From positions 266,299,574 through 266,363,573 of the forward strand of contig NC_081407.1 in NCBI RefSeq assembly GCF_030272615.1: a stretch of 64,000 nucleotides of DNA. The letters are read 5' to 3'. The notes under the pieces were generated by a model. The model was not told the DNA's origin. It saw nothing but the letters and a program-made list of their open reading frames with translations, and ran no database searches. Both the position numbers and the translations under genes were made by a program. The first letter of the stretch is position 1. Each line of letters begins with the position of its first letter. Below, piece by piece: positions 12,128 through 28,489 of this stretch. The DNA comes from Cryptomeria japonica. Its lineage: Eukaryota; Streptophyta; Pinopsida; Cupressales; Cupressaceae.

Positions 12128-12459
12128 TGTTTCCCTATTAACAGCGCGTACACGCTATTGTATAATATGATATTCTATATATAATAGGTATATATACATA
12201 TAATATATGTAATATATTATATGTGTATAATATGATATTGTATATAGAATATGTTTGTATACATATAATATATGTATATATAATATATTAAACATATATA
12301 TACACATGTAAGTGTATTGTCTTCCCCTCTCAAACGCATACAAGGTGCCTCTCTCTCTCCCCCTCTCTCCCTCTCTCCCATTCTCCCTTCCTCCATACCC
12401 CATCCCTCTTTCTCTTCTTCTCTCCCTCCCTCCCTCCATACCCCACTGCAACTGTGTCT

Positions 12460-13002
12460 GCACTTCTATAGAAGTAAGTGAATTTATTTCCTGTCTGCAA
12501 CTTCCTCTTTGATATTTATGATGTATGTTGTCCTAATAAAATTGACAGATGGATTTGTGTGTGTATATTGAATAGGAGGAATAGGGTTTGAAATTGAACC
12601 ACGGGTGTATTACCGTGACAAACAAGGAAACCTGTAGCAATATTCTTCTCGAATGTGTTTTTAATGAGCTGAGCAGATGTGGAAAATAGTGTCAACAAAG
12701 CAACATGATGAGTCAGAGTACCTGCAATATGTTTTTCAAAAGGAAACAACAGGTAAGAAGTGAAAGAGGGAGAGTAACACAGATGATGTCATGTAGAATG
12801 ATAGTGGTGGGTATGCAAGAGTTCCCATGTTGTTACGGAATGCCTATCACCTAAAGAAATTAAAGTTTGTTGTATGCATGGTAGTGGTAGTATATGATGA
12901 TCATCACTTGTCAAATAGCTTGGAACAATACATTCCCATGAAAGAAATCAAGTGTGTAATTCCTATAGTCACAATTGAGATCAGTCTTATAACCTTGCAA
13001 AT
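12460..13002. other. Left-arm non-coding sequence, no gene seen
   Basis: This lies between the pyrimidine tract and the assembly gap inside copy 1. I see no domain or motif here. It probably contains the leader or first intron of the transposase gene by analogy with 32830-33282 in copy 2, but the sequences do not align well by eye. Confidence 0.4.
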
Positions 13003-13502
13003 NNNNNNNNNNNNNNNNNNNNNNNNNNNNNNNNNNNNNNNNNNNNNNNNNNNNNNNNNNNNNNNNNNNNNNNNNNNNNNNNNNNNNNNNNNNNNNNNNN
13101 NNNNNNNNNNNNNNNNNNNNNNNNNNNNNNNNNNNNNNNNNNNNNNNNNNNNNNNNNNNNNNNNNNNNNNNNNNNNNNNNNNNNNNNNNNNNNNNNNNNN
13201 NNNNNNNNNNNNNNNNNNNNNNNNNNNNNNNNNNNNNNNNNNNNNNNNNNNNNNNNNNNNNNNNNNNNNNNNNNNNNNNNNNNNNNNNNNNNNNNNNNNN
13301 NNNNNNNNNNNNNNNNNNNNNNNNNNNNNNNNNNNNNNNNNNNNNNNNNNNNNNNNNNNNNNNNNNNNNNNNNNNNNNNNNNNNNNNNNNNNNNNNNNNN
13401 NNNNNNNNNNNNNNNNNNNNNNNNNNNNNNNNNNNNNNNNNNNNNNNNNNNNNNNNNNNNNNNNNNNNNNNNNNNNNNNNNNNNNNNNNNNNNNNNNNNN
13501 NN
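13003..13502. other. Assembly gap (500 N)
   Basis: There are exactly 500 undefined bases, a conventional placeholder length. By comparison with copy 2 the N-terminal coding part of the transposase, roughly the first 220 codons, should lie here. Confidence 0.99.
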
Positions 13503-15831
13503 AAAATCACGTAGTAAAGATTCTAATGCTACTCGACGTGTCATTACATCAACCATAATGAGAAAGAAAATTAAAAAAAGATCGTTTGATAAGCAAAACA
13601 AGTAAGTCATTAAACGTAAGCAGAACAACATTAAGTAAAGCATTAAAGAGGCGGGAACAAATAGAGGAACCTAACAATAATTCTCTTTGGGCATTCTTGG
13701 GTAGACTACCACGCAAAGACAAGGTTGTTGTTGATGCACTAAAAACATTAATTGAAAATTTTTGGCATGACAACACAATAGTATCGCCCAACCAAAGAGA
13801 TGTTGTTAGAAGGCGAATTGGGTCTAAAAATCATGAGCCACATGCCAAACACTATTTGGATGGATATGACTCAAACTAAATTTTATGAAAGATTACTTCA
13901 AAAGTTTCCTCAAATAAGAATTTCTCAAAGACTTTTTGAATGGAAAAACATTTTTATATTAAGATTAGTCATGTACACACCACATGTTGTTGTCGGATGC
14001 ATATTGAATTTTCCATGCATTATGATATTTTTCGTCATATTTGTTTTACTTTGCACACTAACGATGTTTTGTAGGAATGTAATATACAAGCACCTCCTAA
14101 GTTGGTAAGAGAATTTATTTCAAGTGTGCTATCTAATAGACATGATGGTTGCATTTATTATAAGATGCCTTATTTGGAAGGTTTTTGTGCTATATGTGGT
14201 GGTTTGCAACGTTTACCAAGATGCGTACATTTGGAGAGCACACATGAAATTGGTACGAAACTAGTTTCTTTCAAAAAATACGAGACAGTCACATATGGAG
14301 TTAATGATGGAAAAGATTTGAAGAGATGTGAGCTAGTGAAAAATGATATATGTGTAGCTCAATTTATGAAAATGTTTCAAGAGAAACTAGTTTATGAGTA
14401 CATAATGCATACACATAAAGCTCGATGGTTAGATGAGCAATTCAAGTTATGTAAGGACACATTTCGTCTTGGCACCATTATCTCTATAGTTGATTTCGCT
14501 GAAAATTATACACTACAACCTCAAAATGAAGTGCAATCCATGTATTATCACTCTACACAAGTTTCTATTTTTGTACACATAGCATTCATGCATGCAGATG
14601 ATAGCACAGAGGAGGATAGAAAGGTTGTAAGAGAGTATCACTTCTACATAAGTGATGATCATACTCATTCATCAGAGTTTGTACAAGGATGCTTTAAAGT
14701 TTTCTATGATAGTTTAAGGGAAAGGAACATACAATACAACCGACACTTAATATGGTCAAATAATTGCACCGCACAATTCAAGAATGCAAGGATGTTTTAT
14801 TTGTTGACAAGGGTGCATGTGACAAGCGGTGTACAACATTTTTGGAATTTCACTGAGGCTAGACATGGTAAGGGAGAGCACGATGGTGTAGGAGCATGTG
14901 TGAAAAGGGCCCTAACTAGGGAAGAATTGAAGTACAAAGATGGTGCTGAGTTGGTAGATGCACAAACAATTGTGCAATGGTGTAAGTCTACGATGAGTCC
15001 AGGTAATCCAGGTACGTCATTGGTTCGTAGATATTTTTGGTTGATAACTGAATCTAACATTGAAAACTATCTAGATTGTTGTACAGTTGCAGGAACGAGT
15101 AACATGCACTCATTTATGAGTTCAAATTCAAGTTCATTGGTAATTTATACGAGACGTATGGTATGTTTTTGCTCTTCATGCATGTATTGTTTGTGGGAAG
15201 AATGTGAATCACAAGAGTGGGTTGAAAAATGGTCTTGTAGACCGTTGGTTCCCATTGATTCATATCAAATTCCCAAAGCACTACAATTGAGCCAGATGGA
15301 GACATCAGTGGATTTTGACCATGTATCCAACCTAGTGGATTCAGGTGATTTTTTGAGTTAATTTTTTTGCAAGTATTATTTTTGGTTCATTTTGTTGTAC
15401 ATCATACTTTATTTTTGGTATTAATTAACACTTTATAAAATGCAGGTCATGTGTATGTAGTTGTTGTAGAAGAGAACAATGAAGAAGGATCAGATTACTA
15501 TTTGTGTCGTTGTGTTGAGCCTAAAAGAAAATTGACAACCACAATCATTGATGGAGAGGGTATTGAGTACCCAATAAGGTCTGTTGTCGTGAGAGGAACA
15601 TGGCTTCGAAGATACCCTATCAAGAATTCTGATGTTTGGTTTTTCGAGGACTTTGAAACACATAGACATATTCTTCATTTCTCTAACCTTGTTGTTGCAA
15701 CAAATATTCATTTGATGAAGTATCGTGGTAGACCTCATAACAAGATTTTATGGAAAGTTCATGAATCTGACCACGAGGCAATAGTTGACACAATACGGGT
15801 TAGAGTCAATCCTGAAGGCTCACTTGATTGA
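13503..15831 (+). pseudogene. Transposase-like gene of copy 1, N-terminus in gap, frameshifted
   Basis: The protein aligns with the gene at 33283-36341. The stretch 13503-14100 is in several frames: an insertion near 13858 and other shifts break it. From 14102 to 15344 the frame is open and holds a Cys-rich block (GFCAICGGLQ), HTHKARWLDEQFKLCKDTF, the core DFAENYT motif (Asp codon at 14492), QNEVQSMYYHSTQ, EYHFYISDDHTH, WSNNCTAQFKNAR and HGKGEHDGVGACVKRAL. Intron 15345-15445 (GT-AG) leads to the last exon 15446-15831, which has YYLCRC and RRYPIKN. Copy 2 has Asp where copy 1 has the first Asn of SNNC (codon 14759-14761), so this copy probably lacks a catalytic residue. The role as a DDE-type nuclease is inferred from motif spacing and context. 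Confidence 0.8.
15345..15445 (+). other. Intron in transposase-like gene, copy 1
   Basis: It has GT-AG ends and a 3' end AAAATGCAG shared with both copy 2 introns. Joining gives G-H-V-Y across the junction, in frame with copy 2. Confidence 0.8.
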
Positions 15832-15849
15832 TTCTATGGTTCAGAGTAG

Positions 15850-16180
15850 AATGATTTTGAGAATTTTGTATAAATTGTCGATGAATTGTTCTATATTCGT
15901 TTTTTGTATATATAAATGCCCATGAGCTGATTTTTACAAGTTTAGGGGCATAATTTTGTATATTTAAATGGCAATGAGCTAATTTGTACATATGTACATG
16001 CCAAATTTTGTATATTAAAATGGCAATGAGCTGAATCGCACATATTGTAATGCCAAATTTTGTATAAAAGCCCATGAGATGATTTGTATATTAAAATGGC
16101 GATGAGTTGAATCGCACATATTGTAATGCCAAATTTTGTATAAAAGCCCATGAGATGATTTGTAAGACATTTTTTTGTAT
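15850..16180 (+). repeat. 3' minisatellite after transposase gene, copy 1
   Basis: Units of about 60-75 bp repeat a theme with GCCAAATTTTGTAT followed by AATGAGCTGA-like sequence. A homologous repeat with ATGCCAAATTTTGTAT occupies 36430-36720 after the copy 2 gene. Confidence 0.8.
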
Positions 16181-16429
16181 AATCAAATAGCTAAGAGCCG
16201 ATTTGACCATATTTAGAGGCAAATTTTTGAATAATATGTGACAATGTTTTGTGACTATTTTGTGTGTCAATGTTTTGTGACTATGTTTTGAGTATATGTG
16301 ATGTGTCCCTGGTCAATCATAAGCATTCTTGATTCTTGTATAATCATGGAGAATTATTTGAGTCATTATCGGGTCATAGGGGTCATAGATTGAGACTAGA
16401 TACAATTTGAGCAAAAATTGTCATTGTTG
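16181..16429. other. Spacer between minisatellite and satellite array
   Basis: AT-rich, with a small TTTTGTGACTATGTTTTG-type repetition near 16240-16300. No gene is seen. Confidence 0.5.
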
Positions 16430-18775
16430 TCAAAAAAATTGTCAAAAAAGTTGTCCAGCAACTTCTACATTGCGTCGGTAGGGTATGACACTAGACGTTC
16501 TGGTGCTTTGGGATGCACGACAGGAACATGCCTATCATAAAACTGCCCACCTAGATGCGCTCGTGGTGTCGGTTTGTGCACATGATGAACCGAATCAATT
16601 CTAGCCAATCCTGCAACTTTGCATTGCATGCAACTAATGACTTTTGCAACAGGCGAAAAAATGCTACCAAACGAAAAGGGCTCTGAGTCGTCAAAAATTG
16701 AGAGAGGACATTGTAGAGGAGCCTCACGTGACCCCATGGGTTCAAAAGGATTGACCATATGTGTCTTGGATTAGAAGAAACAGTCTGTCAAGTTTTGACA
16801 ATTTTTTAGATTTAGGGCACTTGAGAGATCGCATCGGTACGATATGACTCTCGACGTTCTAGTGCTTTGAGATGCATGAAATGAGCATGCCTAGCATAAA
16901 ATTGCCCACCGAACACGCTCGTGATGTTGGTTTTTCCACACAACGAACCGAATCAATTCTAGCCAATCTTGCAACTTTTCATTGCATGTAACTGCCCGTT
17001 TTTGGAGTAGGCAAAAAAATGCTACCAATCAAAAATGGCTCTGAGTCGTCGAAAACTGGGATAGGTCATTGTAGAGGTGCCTCACGCAACCCCATGGGAT
17101 CAAACGGATTGACCATATGTATCTTGGATTTGAAGAAACATTCTATCAAATTTTGACATTTTTTTGGACTCAAGGCACTTAAGAGATCGCACCGGTACGG
17201 TATGACTCTCGACACTCTGGCGCTTTGGGATGCACGACAGGGGCATGCCTAATGTAAACCTCCCCACCCGAGTGCACTCGCAACGTCGGTTTGTGCACAC
17301 GACGAACCAATCAATTCTATCCAATCTTGCAACTTTTCATTGCATGCAACTAATGGTTTTTGGAGCAGGCGAAAAAATGCTAATAATTGAAAATGGCTCC
17401 GAGTCGTCGAAAACTGAGATAGGCCATTGTAGAGGAGCCCCACGCGACCCCATGAGATCAAACAGATCGATCATATGTGTCCTGGATTTGAAGAAACAGT
17501 CCATCAAATTTTGACAATTTTTTGGACTTGGGGCACTTGAGAGATTGCACCGGTACAGTATGACTCTCGACGTTCCAGCACTTTGGGATGCACGAAAGGG
17601 GCATGCCTAGCATTAACCTGCCCACCTGGATGCGCTCGTGATGTCGGTTTGTGCACACGATGAACCGAATCAATTCTAGGCAATCTTGCAACTTTTCATT
17701 GCATGCAACTGACGATTTTTGGAGTAGGCGAAAAAATGCTAATAATTGAAAATGGCTCCGAGTCGTCAAAAACCGAGATAGCCCATTGTAGAGGAGCCTC
17801 ATACGACCCCACGAGATCAAACAGATCGACCATATGTGTCCTAGATTTGAAGAAACAGTCCATCAATTTTTGACAACTTTTTGGACTCAGGGAAATTGAG
17901 AGATCGCACCGGTACGGTATGACTCTCGACGTTCCGACACTTTGGGATGCATGAGAAAGGCATGCCTAGCGTTAACCTACCCACCCAGACACGCTCGCAA
18001 CGTCAGTTTGTGCATATGACGAACCGAATCAATTATATCCAATCTTGCAACTTTTCATTGCATGCAATTGACGGTTTTTGGAGCAGGCAAAAAAATGCTA
18101 ATAATTGAAAATGTCTCCAAGTCGTCAAAAACTGAGATAGGCCATTGTAGAGGAGCCTCACAAAACCCCATGGGACCAAACGGATTGACCATATGTGTCC
18201 TGGATTTGAAGAAATAGTCCGTCAAATTTTGACAATTTTTTGGACTCGGGGCAATTGAGAGATCGCACCGGTACGGTATGACTCTCGACGTTTCAGCACT
18301 TTGGGATGCATGACAGGGGCATGCCTAGTGTAAACCTGCCCACCTAGACGCACTCGTGACATCGGTTTGTGCACACGATGAACCAAATCAATTCTAGCCA
18401 ATCTTGCAACTTTTCATTGCATGTAACTGACAGTTTTTGGAGTAGGCGAAAAAATGCTAATAATTGAAAATGGCTTCGAGTCATCAAAAATCGAGATAGG
18501 CCATTGTAGAGGAGCCTCACGCAACCCCACAGGATCAAACAGATCAACCATATGTGTCCTAGATTTGAAGAAACAGTCCATCAAATTTTGACAATTGTTT
18601 GGACTCAGGGCAATTGAGAGATCTCACCGGTACGGTATGAATTTCGACGTTTCGAAACTTTGGGATGCATAACAGGGGCATGCCTAGCATAAACCTTCCC
18701 ACGTGGACTCGCTCGCGACGTCAGTTTGTGCACACGACGAACAAAATTTGACCATTGCAAGCGTGAGGGTGCTCT
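16430..18775 (+). repeat. Satellite-like array, about 6.5 units of 358-360 bp
   Basis: The marker GAGATCGCACCGG recurs at 16825, 17183, 17541, 17900, 18259 and 18618 (period 358-359), with a diverged first unit near 16475. Units are richer in CpG than the surroundings and differ mainly by transitions, as expected from methylation decay. Open stretches on the minus strand through this array (for example 17458-17820) recur because the unit recurs and show no protein family. The array lies between the 3' ends of the convergent transposase and accessory genes. It aligns in part with the array at 36940-38560 in copy 2. Confidence 0.93.
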
Positions 18776-18789
18776 CGCACCAAACACAT

Positions 18790-19110
18790 TGTTGTTTATA
18801 TTCATATTGTCGAATTTTGTTGTTTATATTCATATTGTTGATTACATGTGCAAATATTCATTTAAATTTATAAAAGGCCAGCCACCAAATACAGCAAATA
18901 CACAATAATGAACTGAATACAAGGAGTTTTGTAGGGTTAATTCAACATTTTAGAAATTTTATCAAATCATATTCAACGATTGCAATGTTTTATATCATAT
19001 ATTTTTGTTGTTTTTATTCATATTATTGATTACATATGCAAATATTCATTTAAATTTATAAAAGGACAACCACAAAATACAACGAATACAAAATAATGAA
19101 CTCATTACAC
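18790..19110 (+). repeat. Duplicated 100-bp AT-rich segment
   Basis: The stretch beginning TTGTTGTTTATATTCATATT at about 18791 recurs with few changes at about 19008. It is non-coding, between the satellite array and the end of the accessory gene. Confidence 0.7.
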
Positions 19111-19283
19111 ATTTATTGGATTGAATATCGATATTTATATATATATAAAAGGCATGTCTGCCAATTCAATACAAGTATTGCAAAAATGTGGCATATGCCA
19201 TGTCCAAATCGATATACAATAAAAATGTAGAGTATATCTACATGTATTGGTCATTCTATGACCAAAACTAACACTATATGATC

Positions 19284-21910
19284 CTAAACTTGTGGTGGAT
19301 CATCAAAATCAAGCCTCTTTGATGCAGTACTGGGCTCTATAGATGGCTGCAAAACCACAATTCAAAAGCCAAGTTAGAATTCTTTTGTAGAAAATAGTTC
19401 AAATTAACAACATAACTATGCATTTAACTTTAATTCCTTTGCAATTGAAATGTAGATTACCTCATCGGCTGATCTAGGAGCTAATGTCTTCGCTCTCCTC
19501 TCCTTGTCACTCTTAGGAGTTTTCTTGAAGACATACTTAAATAGATCCATGTTATGGTCGTACCGCGAAGGGGTCTATTGTAGATTAAATGTACAATTAA
19601 TACAATGTACTAACATAAATATATCAAAAACACTTAAAAGCTATAATATAGAGAACAATGACATACCTGTGCCTGAGATGTTTCTCCAATGGACTGAGGA
19701 TGGCTCACCATCGATGTAGAAACTGTCGCTATTACCTATACAAAAAATGTTCAAATATTAAATACAATTAATATAATGATAAGTATTGAAGGTTAAAAAC
19801 AATTAATTTTAAATATCAAAGAAAACTGTACCGGATCCTGAGATGCTTCTCCAATGCAATGAGGAGGGTTCGCCATTGACGAAATAGGTATGGATATTTC
19901 CTGTATAAAAAAATTATAAGATTATAATATATCACAAGTTCACATGTATGCGTGCATATAATCATGAAATCAAGAAAATAAAGTAGAGATACATACCTCC
20001 GCCCTCTCTTGATCCGTGGGTGAATCAGGTGCATTCAACAAATCCACAAAGCCCAATGGTCGTTGTACATGTAAAATAGATAAAAAACACTAATCAATCA
20101 ACAAACCCCAGCTAATACTTGATTTCAACATTTTCAAACAATTGTACAACTAAAAATGTGTTCAATTACCTTCTTCCCACGTTTTGGCATCTTCAAGGAA
20201 TTTTTTTTCTTAGGACGAGCCCTAGACGCAGAGGGGGTACCCTAAAAAAACAAAATTAACATGAGATATTAGTATAGATAATAAATTAAACATAATTTTA
20301 AAAATCTAAAATGAAATGACTTGCATATTCCATCAAAACAATACATAAAAAGATTTGTACAAAATATGATACCATATAGCCTTGTAGACCAAAATCAATC
20401 CCTGAGAGGGTGATGTCATCAATCTGGGACATTTCGTCCCCTGTCAACACCTACAAACCAGAAATTGGACCAAGCATTAAAGATATTTAGTATATATCTT
20501 GTATTTTTTAGAATTCAAAGTGTACTATTCTATTTTAACATGTTACAAATTTATACCTCAGGCATCGAAGTTGCAGCTATAGTAACTGGGGGAGGTGTAT
20601 GGGATATTGTTGCTGCATCCTGAAATGCATATTATTTGTCTCAATTTAAATCGATGTATAAATGAAAATTCATTTATGTAATTACAAATTTAAAGTGACT
20701 GATAAATAAAATGTTATGAATTCAAATCAACACACATGTGTCTGTGGCTCATGGGAAAACACCATGTCCATCAACTCATCTATCAGTGCGACATCCTCAA
20801 CCGTGTGAGCCTGACATCTACAACCGCAAATCGTGCACAGATGATATGAGGATCCATCTGCACCAGCTGCATCATCTATCCCCAAGCATATCCCCAAGCA
20901 ACTATCACACATATGTTGGATGGGCTCTTTGTCACCCTCTAATGGCTCATCATCCAATACAATAGGGCATTCTAATGACGTCACATGCTGGATGATGGCA
21001 CCAGTCAATGTTGTGGCCACCTAAAGAGTCTATAGCTCCATCGACTCTTTCAGCTCTAATGGGACAACCTAATGCACCTTGGGTTTGGGTGCTAGGGGGC
21101 GGCAACTCTCCGCGGGTAATCACCTACGGGCTCCAAGTCTATCTTGGGCAGAGCCACCACCTCTACCATGAAACTCTCTCATGTCAAAATAGTTTCACCG
21201 CACATTGAGCACAAACTCACAATATATTTTTCTCAAAAAATATAATGGCACCTCATAATTATTACAAGGTGGATCATCAAAGACCATCCACCACCTCTGC
21301 CAAAAAAGATTCTTCATCTACACATTGGTACACCATGTATGGGAAACCTCTTTGCATTAAGAGGTAATGACTAGCCAGTTTTGGGATCAACAAAAAGGGC
21401 ACATATTTGTTGTTTAGTAATATTTTGTTTTTTACTCCATCGTATGATAGCCCATTGGCATAGAATTGACGACACCTATCCCTAAAGCTTCCCCATTTGG
21501 TAATTTCTGTGGAAACAACTATGGCACCACTAGCTAATGTTTCTAGGCTAGTGGCGAGGGATTGATGATGGTCAAGTTCAGAAGTTTTCAATTTAACAAT
21601 CAGTCTATTGATTTTAGACGTATTTTGTCCTAACTGATTAATTAATTCTTCCTGTGTTTCGGGTGTGCGGTCAAAAGGAGGAATTGGGGGTTGTTCTTGT
21701 ATGTTTTCAGGAGGTGCATTTGATTGTTCTTGTGGGTTTTCAGGAGATGCATTTGGTTGTTCTTGTTGTGGATTAGAAGAATCTGGTTTTTGAAACAAAA
21801 AACAAAAAAATCTAATCAAATTTAATGAAATTAAATTCAAAATGTAAAACAAATTGCATAAACCAGAAAGAAAGACAAAAATAAATAAAAACTATCCATA
21901 GCTTGGAGGA
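19284..21910 (-). pseudogene. Accessory gene of transposon copy 1, multi-exon, unrecognised
   Basis: On the minus strand a long exon runs from about 21793 to 20727, after an acceptor near 21793. It encodes a Gln/Pro-rich N-terminus, an ITKWGSFRDRCRQFYANGL block, a frameshifted middle, then a Cys-rich block with HMCDSCLGICLG and LCTICGCRC. Small GT-AG exons follow at about 20558-20622, 20371-20452 (EMSQIDDITLSGIDFG), 20168-20240 (basic, PKKK and PKRGKK), 20000-20060, 19833-19901, 19665-19740, 19460-19580 and the last ending RLDFDDPPQV at 19284. Copy 2 has the same order and shared blocks, so this is a real gene of the element. The Cys pairs suggest metal binding and the basic exon a nuclear protein; both are inference. 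Stops and a frameshift make this copy defective. Confidence 0.65.
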
Positions 21911-22027
21911 CAAATCTAGCACCTCATTCGTGGTTTAGGAGAGGAAATGGGGAAAAAACGAAGTTAAAAATGCGTTATTCACGGGTAAATGAGACCCGGT
22001 TTTTTTTTTAACTTTTTTTAACCAGGT

Positions 22028-22235
22028 AGCACGTACACAGTTTTATTTGGATTATTAGTGCGTATGTGCTCATTTTCCTATGAGCAGCGCGTACGCGCTC
22101 ATTTTCCTAGGTGTAGCACGTATGCACTCATTTTCCTAAAAGTAGTGCATACGTGCTACCTTTTCTAGGCTTGGGAAGAACAAACCTAAGCGCGTACGCG
22201 AGAATTTCAAATTTTGAAACCGCGTACGCCTTGCT
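22028..22235. promoter_or_regulatory. Right subterminal palindrome cluster, copy 1
   Basis: At least seven variants of the CGTACG-centred motif occur here, among them the perfect AGCGCGTACGCGCT at 22086-22099. Decayed versions include AGTGCGTATGTGCT and AGTGCATACGTGCT. The spacing is roughly 25-40 bp. Confidence 0.65.
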
Positions 22236-22260
22236 TGTTTTTCCATGTTTTTTTTGGGTG

Positions 22261-22300
22261 GTGTCCACTTTTCTAGACCACCATCTTTGTGCACACGCCC
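22261..22300 (-). repeat. Right terminal inverted repeat of transposon copy 1
   Basis: It is the inverse of 10166-10215 with 22 of the first 25 positions matching. AAAC follows. Confidence 0.87.
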
Positions 22301-22304
22301 AAAC

Positions 22305-24060
22305 CCTTAAGAATAGTATAAATTTATGAGTTGATACAGTGAGGGAGGCCATTAAAAGGTTAAAAATGTATGGATATGGAAAAACCTTGGACCCTAAAAT
22401 AAAGAAATAAAAAATAAGAAATTTATTTCTCAAGATATAGTATGACATTAAAAGAATGTATAATTCTAGTAGTAGAGCTAAGATTGAAACTCTAGCAAAG
22501 CTCACTCCTTCCTTTCTAACTATTTTGATTTTTAAAAAATAAAAGGAAACAATTTTTAAAAGAATTTGTGCTCTTTCATTTTAAATACATTTAGTAGTTT
22601 AATATGGGGATAAAAATTGTTCTCGGTTTTTCTAAAAATTATAGCACTTTAAAGGTGTTTTAAATTTGTAAGACAGTGCACCTTGCTCTATAACTCAAAT
22701 CTAGTTCTTCAACTAATGAGAGCTTAATAATTTATTGAGTTATTTGCAACTTTATAGAATTTTATTCTTCATCCAACTAGGGGAGATGGAGAATTAACTT
22801 TGAATCTTAGTAAATTGTGAGGCAATAGACTCCACCTTCTCACTAAGTCTTTTTTATGGATGAGGTGACAAGTTCCTTATAGGTCATCTAGACACTCAAG
22901 AAGGTATTTTAGCTTATTTGGCATGTATTGGATTTGCTACTCAAAATGAGTTAGAAGCTCTAGATTCTCCCTTGAAGAAACCTTTTACAAGTTTTTCGTT
23001 CAACCAAACGAGAAGCCACATTATCCTCTCAATGTGTGTCTAGTTCTTTGATTCGCTTTCTTCTACCTATTATTAGGTTACAATATATAATTTGTTATTA
23101 CTTTTGTCAAGACAATATCTACTAGCATTTTTATTGTACAAATATTTTATACTTTTACAAACTTGATAAATATCATACTAGTATTTAAGAGAGCAATTTC
23201 TTGAGAAGTCTTGATGTTTATAGCAATACTTAAAAATAACGAGTGTTATATAGACTATTTATACTCATAAGATATAAACTCTTATGAACTACTACTTTAA
23301 GATATCTATCAATAAATTTATCTAATTAAAAAAACATAATTGAATTTTAATAAATTATTACATCATTTAATAAATATAATTTTTAGATAATGAAACAATT
23401 TTGATATTAACTTATTCTAAGAAACACCCATAATCAACTTTAATTGAGCATAATGATCCATTTGAATATTAAATTGCTCTACACACTCATCTATGTTCAA
23501 TTTGAACTGGTCTATGCATATATAAGAGATATGTTTGACCTTCCTAAATAATCTTATCCAGGAATGAACAAACATTTATATTACAAAACATTTTAATATA
23601 CTAAGTGGTGTTATTTTTTGTTTTCAATCATACTTATACACCGTCAAATTGACCTAGAACTTACACTTAGTCTACACTGATATTTAATAGATGACTTGCC
23701 AAGCACTACGAACAATTAGAGGATAAGAAGATAATGTAATGCATTTGTGTACCTGCCATTTCTATTCATTTCAAAATGTATAAACATTTTCCTTCATAAT
23801 GCAAGTCTATTGGGCACGAAAATGTATAATGGATGAGGACTCAATTGACATGCCAAATTCTTTCCACCAATGATGGTCAAATCTGTGCTTTATGTAAGTG
23901 CATTCCAGAGAAGCATAATCACATAATGCTTCTAGGATGGTATTTAGAAGTAGTCTTCCTCAATTAATTATATGTGCAGTCCCTCCACTAAATGCATATA
24001 ACTTATTAAGAAAATAACGTGGGAAGTTATCACCTGCAAACAAGACAAACTGATTCTCCA
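22305..24060. other. AT-rich intergenic region upstream of peroxidase
   Basis: I see no domain, repeat or RNA gene here. Several long A and T runs are present. The last few hundred bases probably include the peroxidase promoter. Confidence 0.5.
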
Positions 24061-24080
24061 CTATGGCGGCTACTTTCCTC

Positions 24081-24088
24081 TATATAAG
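24081..24088 (+). promoter_or_regulatory. TATA box of peroxidase gene
   Basis: TATATAAG lies 77 bp before the start codon, a usual plant spacing that allows a leader of about 45 bases. Confidence 0.7.
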
Positions 24089-24157
24089 ATGCATAGAATC
24101 CCCACTTTTCATAACGAAGTCAGAGCTTAAACTCTGAAACTATTTTCTGCTATAACT

Positions 24158-27824
<3,667 letters not shown>

Positions 27825-28480
27825 TGAACTGAGAAACTCTTTAAGGAAAATCAGTCATAGCATGATTTCCAACAAGTAGTTAGGTCAAGTGGTAAAAAAG
27901 TGCAATTTAATAATGGTAGCTCAGACTATGGAGCTTGCATGCTGTACTGTTGCTTTCTTATAGGATAAAGAGTTATGAATCTTTGCTTAGTGCATTCTCG
28001 TCCAGGAGCTTCTCAGTGAGCAATTGCTGATTATAGTCTTCTCTTCTCACCTTGAATTGTCTAAAATGGAACATGACTTTGACATTTATTTGAGTTTTTT
28101 TAATGCATACATCAGCATTCTATTAATTAAGAAATATGTAATACACATATTTATATACTGACATAGGCTAATAACAGAATGTTTCTTCGCTGGTATTATA
28201 ACTTTCTATAATTTATATTCAATTAATCTCGTGTAGGTGGTTCTCTTCTATTACCTTCTCTATCAAGCTAGAATATTAGCATTAGAATAAACGTTAATAA
28301 AGAGCATTAATCGAGATTCAATGTATGATTCAAATTCTATGAATGAAATGTTGAGGAAAAAGTTCATATATTAAATTATTATTGTATTAAAATAATAACA
28401 TATATAAAAAATTAGAGTTTATTATAATGTCTTGCATAAACATCTTACCATTTTTCACCTACTAATCATAGAGATCCCTT
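27825..28480. other. Peroxidase 3' region and spacer
   Basis: The first part would be the 3' untranslated region of the peroxidase. No clear gene is seen. Confidence 0.5.
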
Positions 28481-28489
28481 TTTGTTTTA

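Larger units (their letters stand above)
10361..12350 (+). repeat. Tandem duplication of about 1 kb in the left arm of copy 1
   Basis: The segment from about 10361 (AAGGGGGTCAAATCCTTCG) to 11380 is repeated from 11381 to about 12350 with high similarity. Each unit ends in an AT-rich stretch of ATATAT repeats and a pyrimidine tract. Copy 2 has one equivalent (from about 31100). The 210-codon-or-less open stretches within (10368-10577, 11399-11596 minus strand) are the same non-coding sequence twice. Confidence 0.85.
10166..22300 (+). mobile_element. Large TIR DNA transposon, copy 1 (about 12.1 kb including a 500-N gap)
   Basis: The left end starts GGGTAAGTGCACAAAGATGG. The right end, read inward on the minus strand, starts GGGCGTGTGCACAAAGATGG. 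The first 25 bases match at 22 positions, and after a short indel AAGTGGACAC matches again. The bases AAAC occur just outside both ends (10162-10165 and 22301-22304), a possible 4-bp target duplication. Inside are a tandemly duplicated left end, a transposase-like pseudogene (plus strand), a 3' minisatellite, a satellite array, an accessory gene (minus strand) and subterminal palindromes. A second element at 30909-42143 has the same layout, which supports the boundaries. The superfamily is not assigned. Confidence 0.85.

Noticed and set aside
12827-13643. Reading frames crossing the assembly gap
   Set aside because: Most of their length is undefined bases.
16430-18775. CRISPR-like regular spacing
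   Set aside because: Whole 359-bp units repeat without variable spacers, and the genome is eukaryotic. It is a satellite array.
16465-18805. Minus-strand open stretches that look alike
   Set aside because: The same satellite unit is read repeatedly; units also carry stops and shifts, so no protein is implied.
10166-22300. Assignment of the transposons to CACTA, MULE or hAT
   Set aside because: The TIRs do not start CACTA, no long MULE-type TIRs occur, and no 8-bp or 9-bp target duplication is seen.
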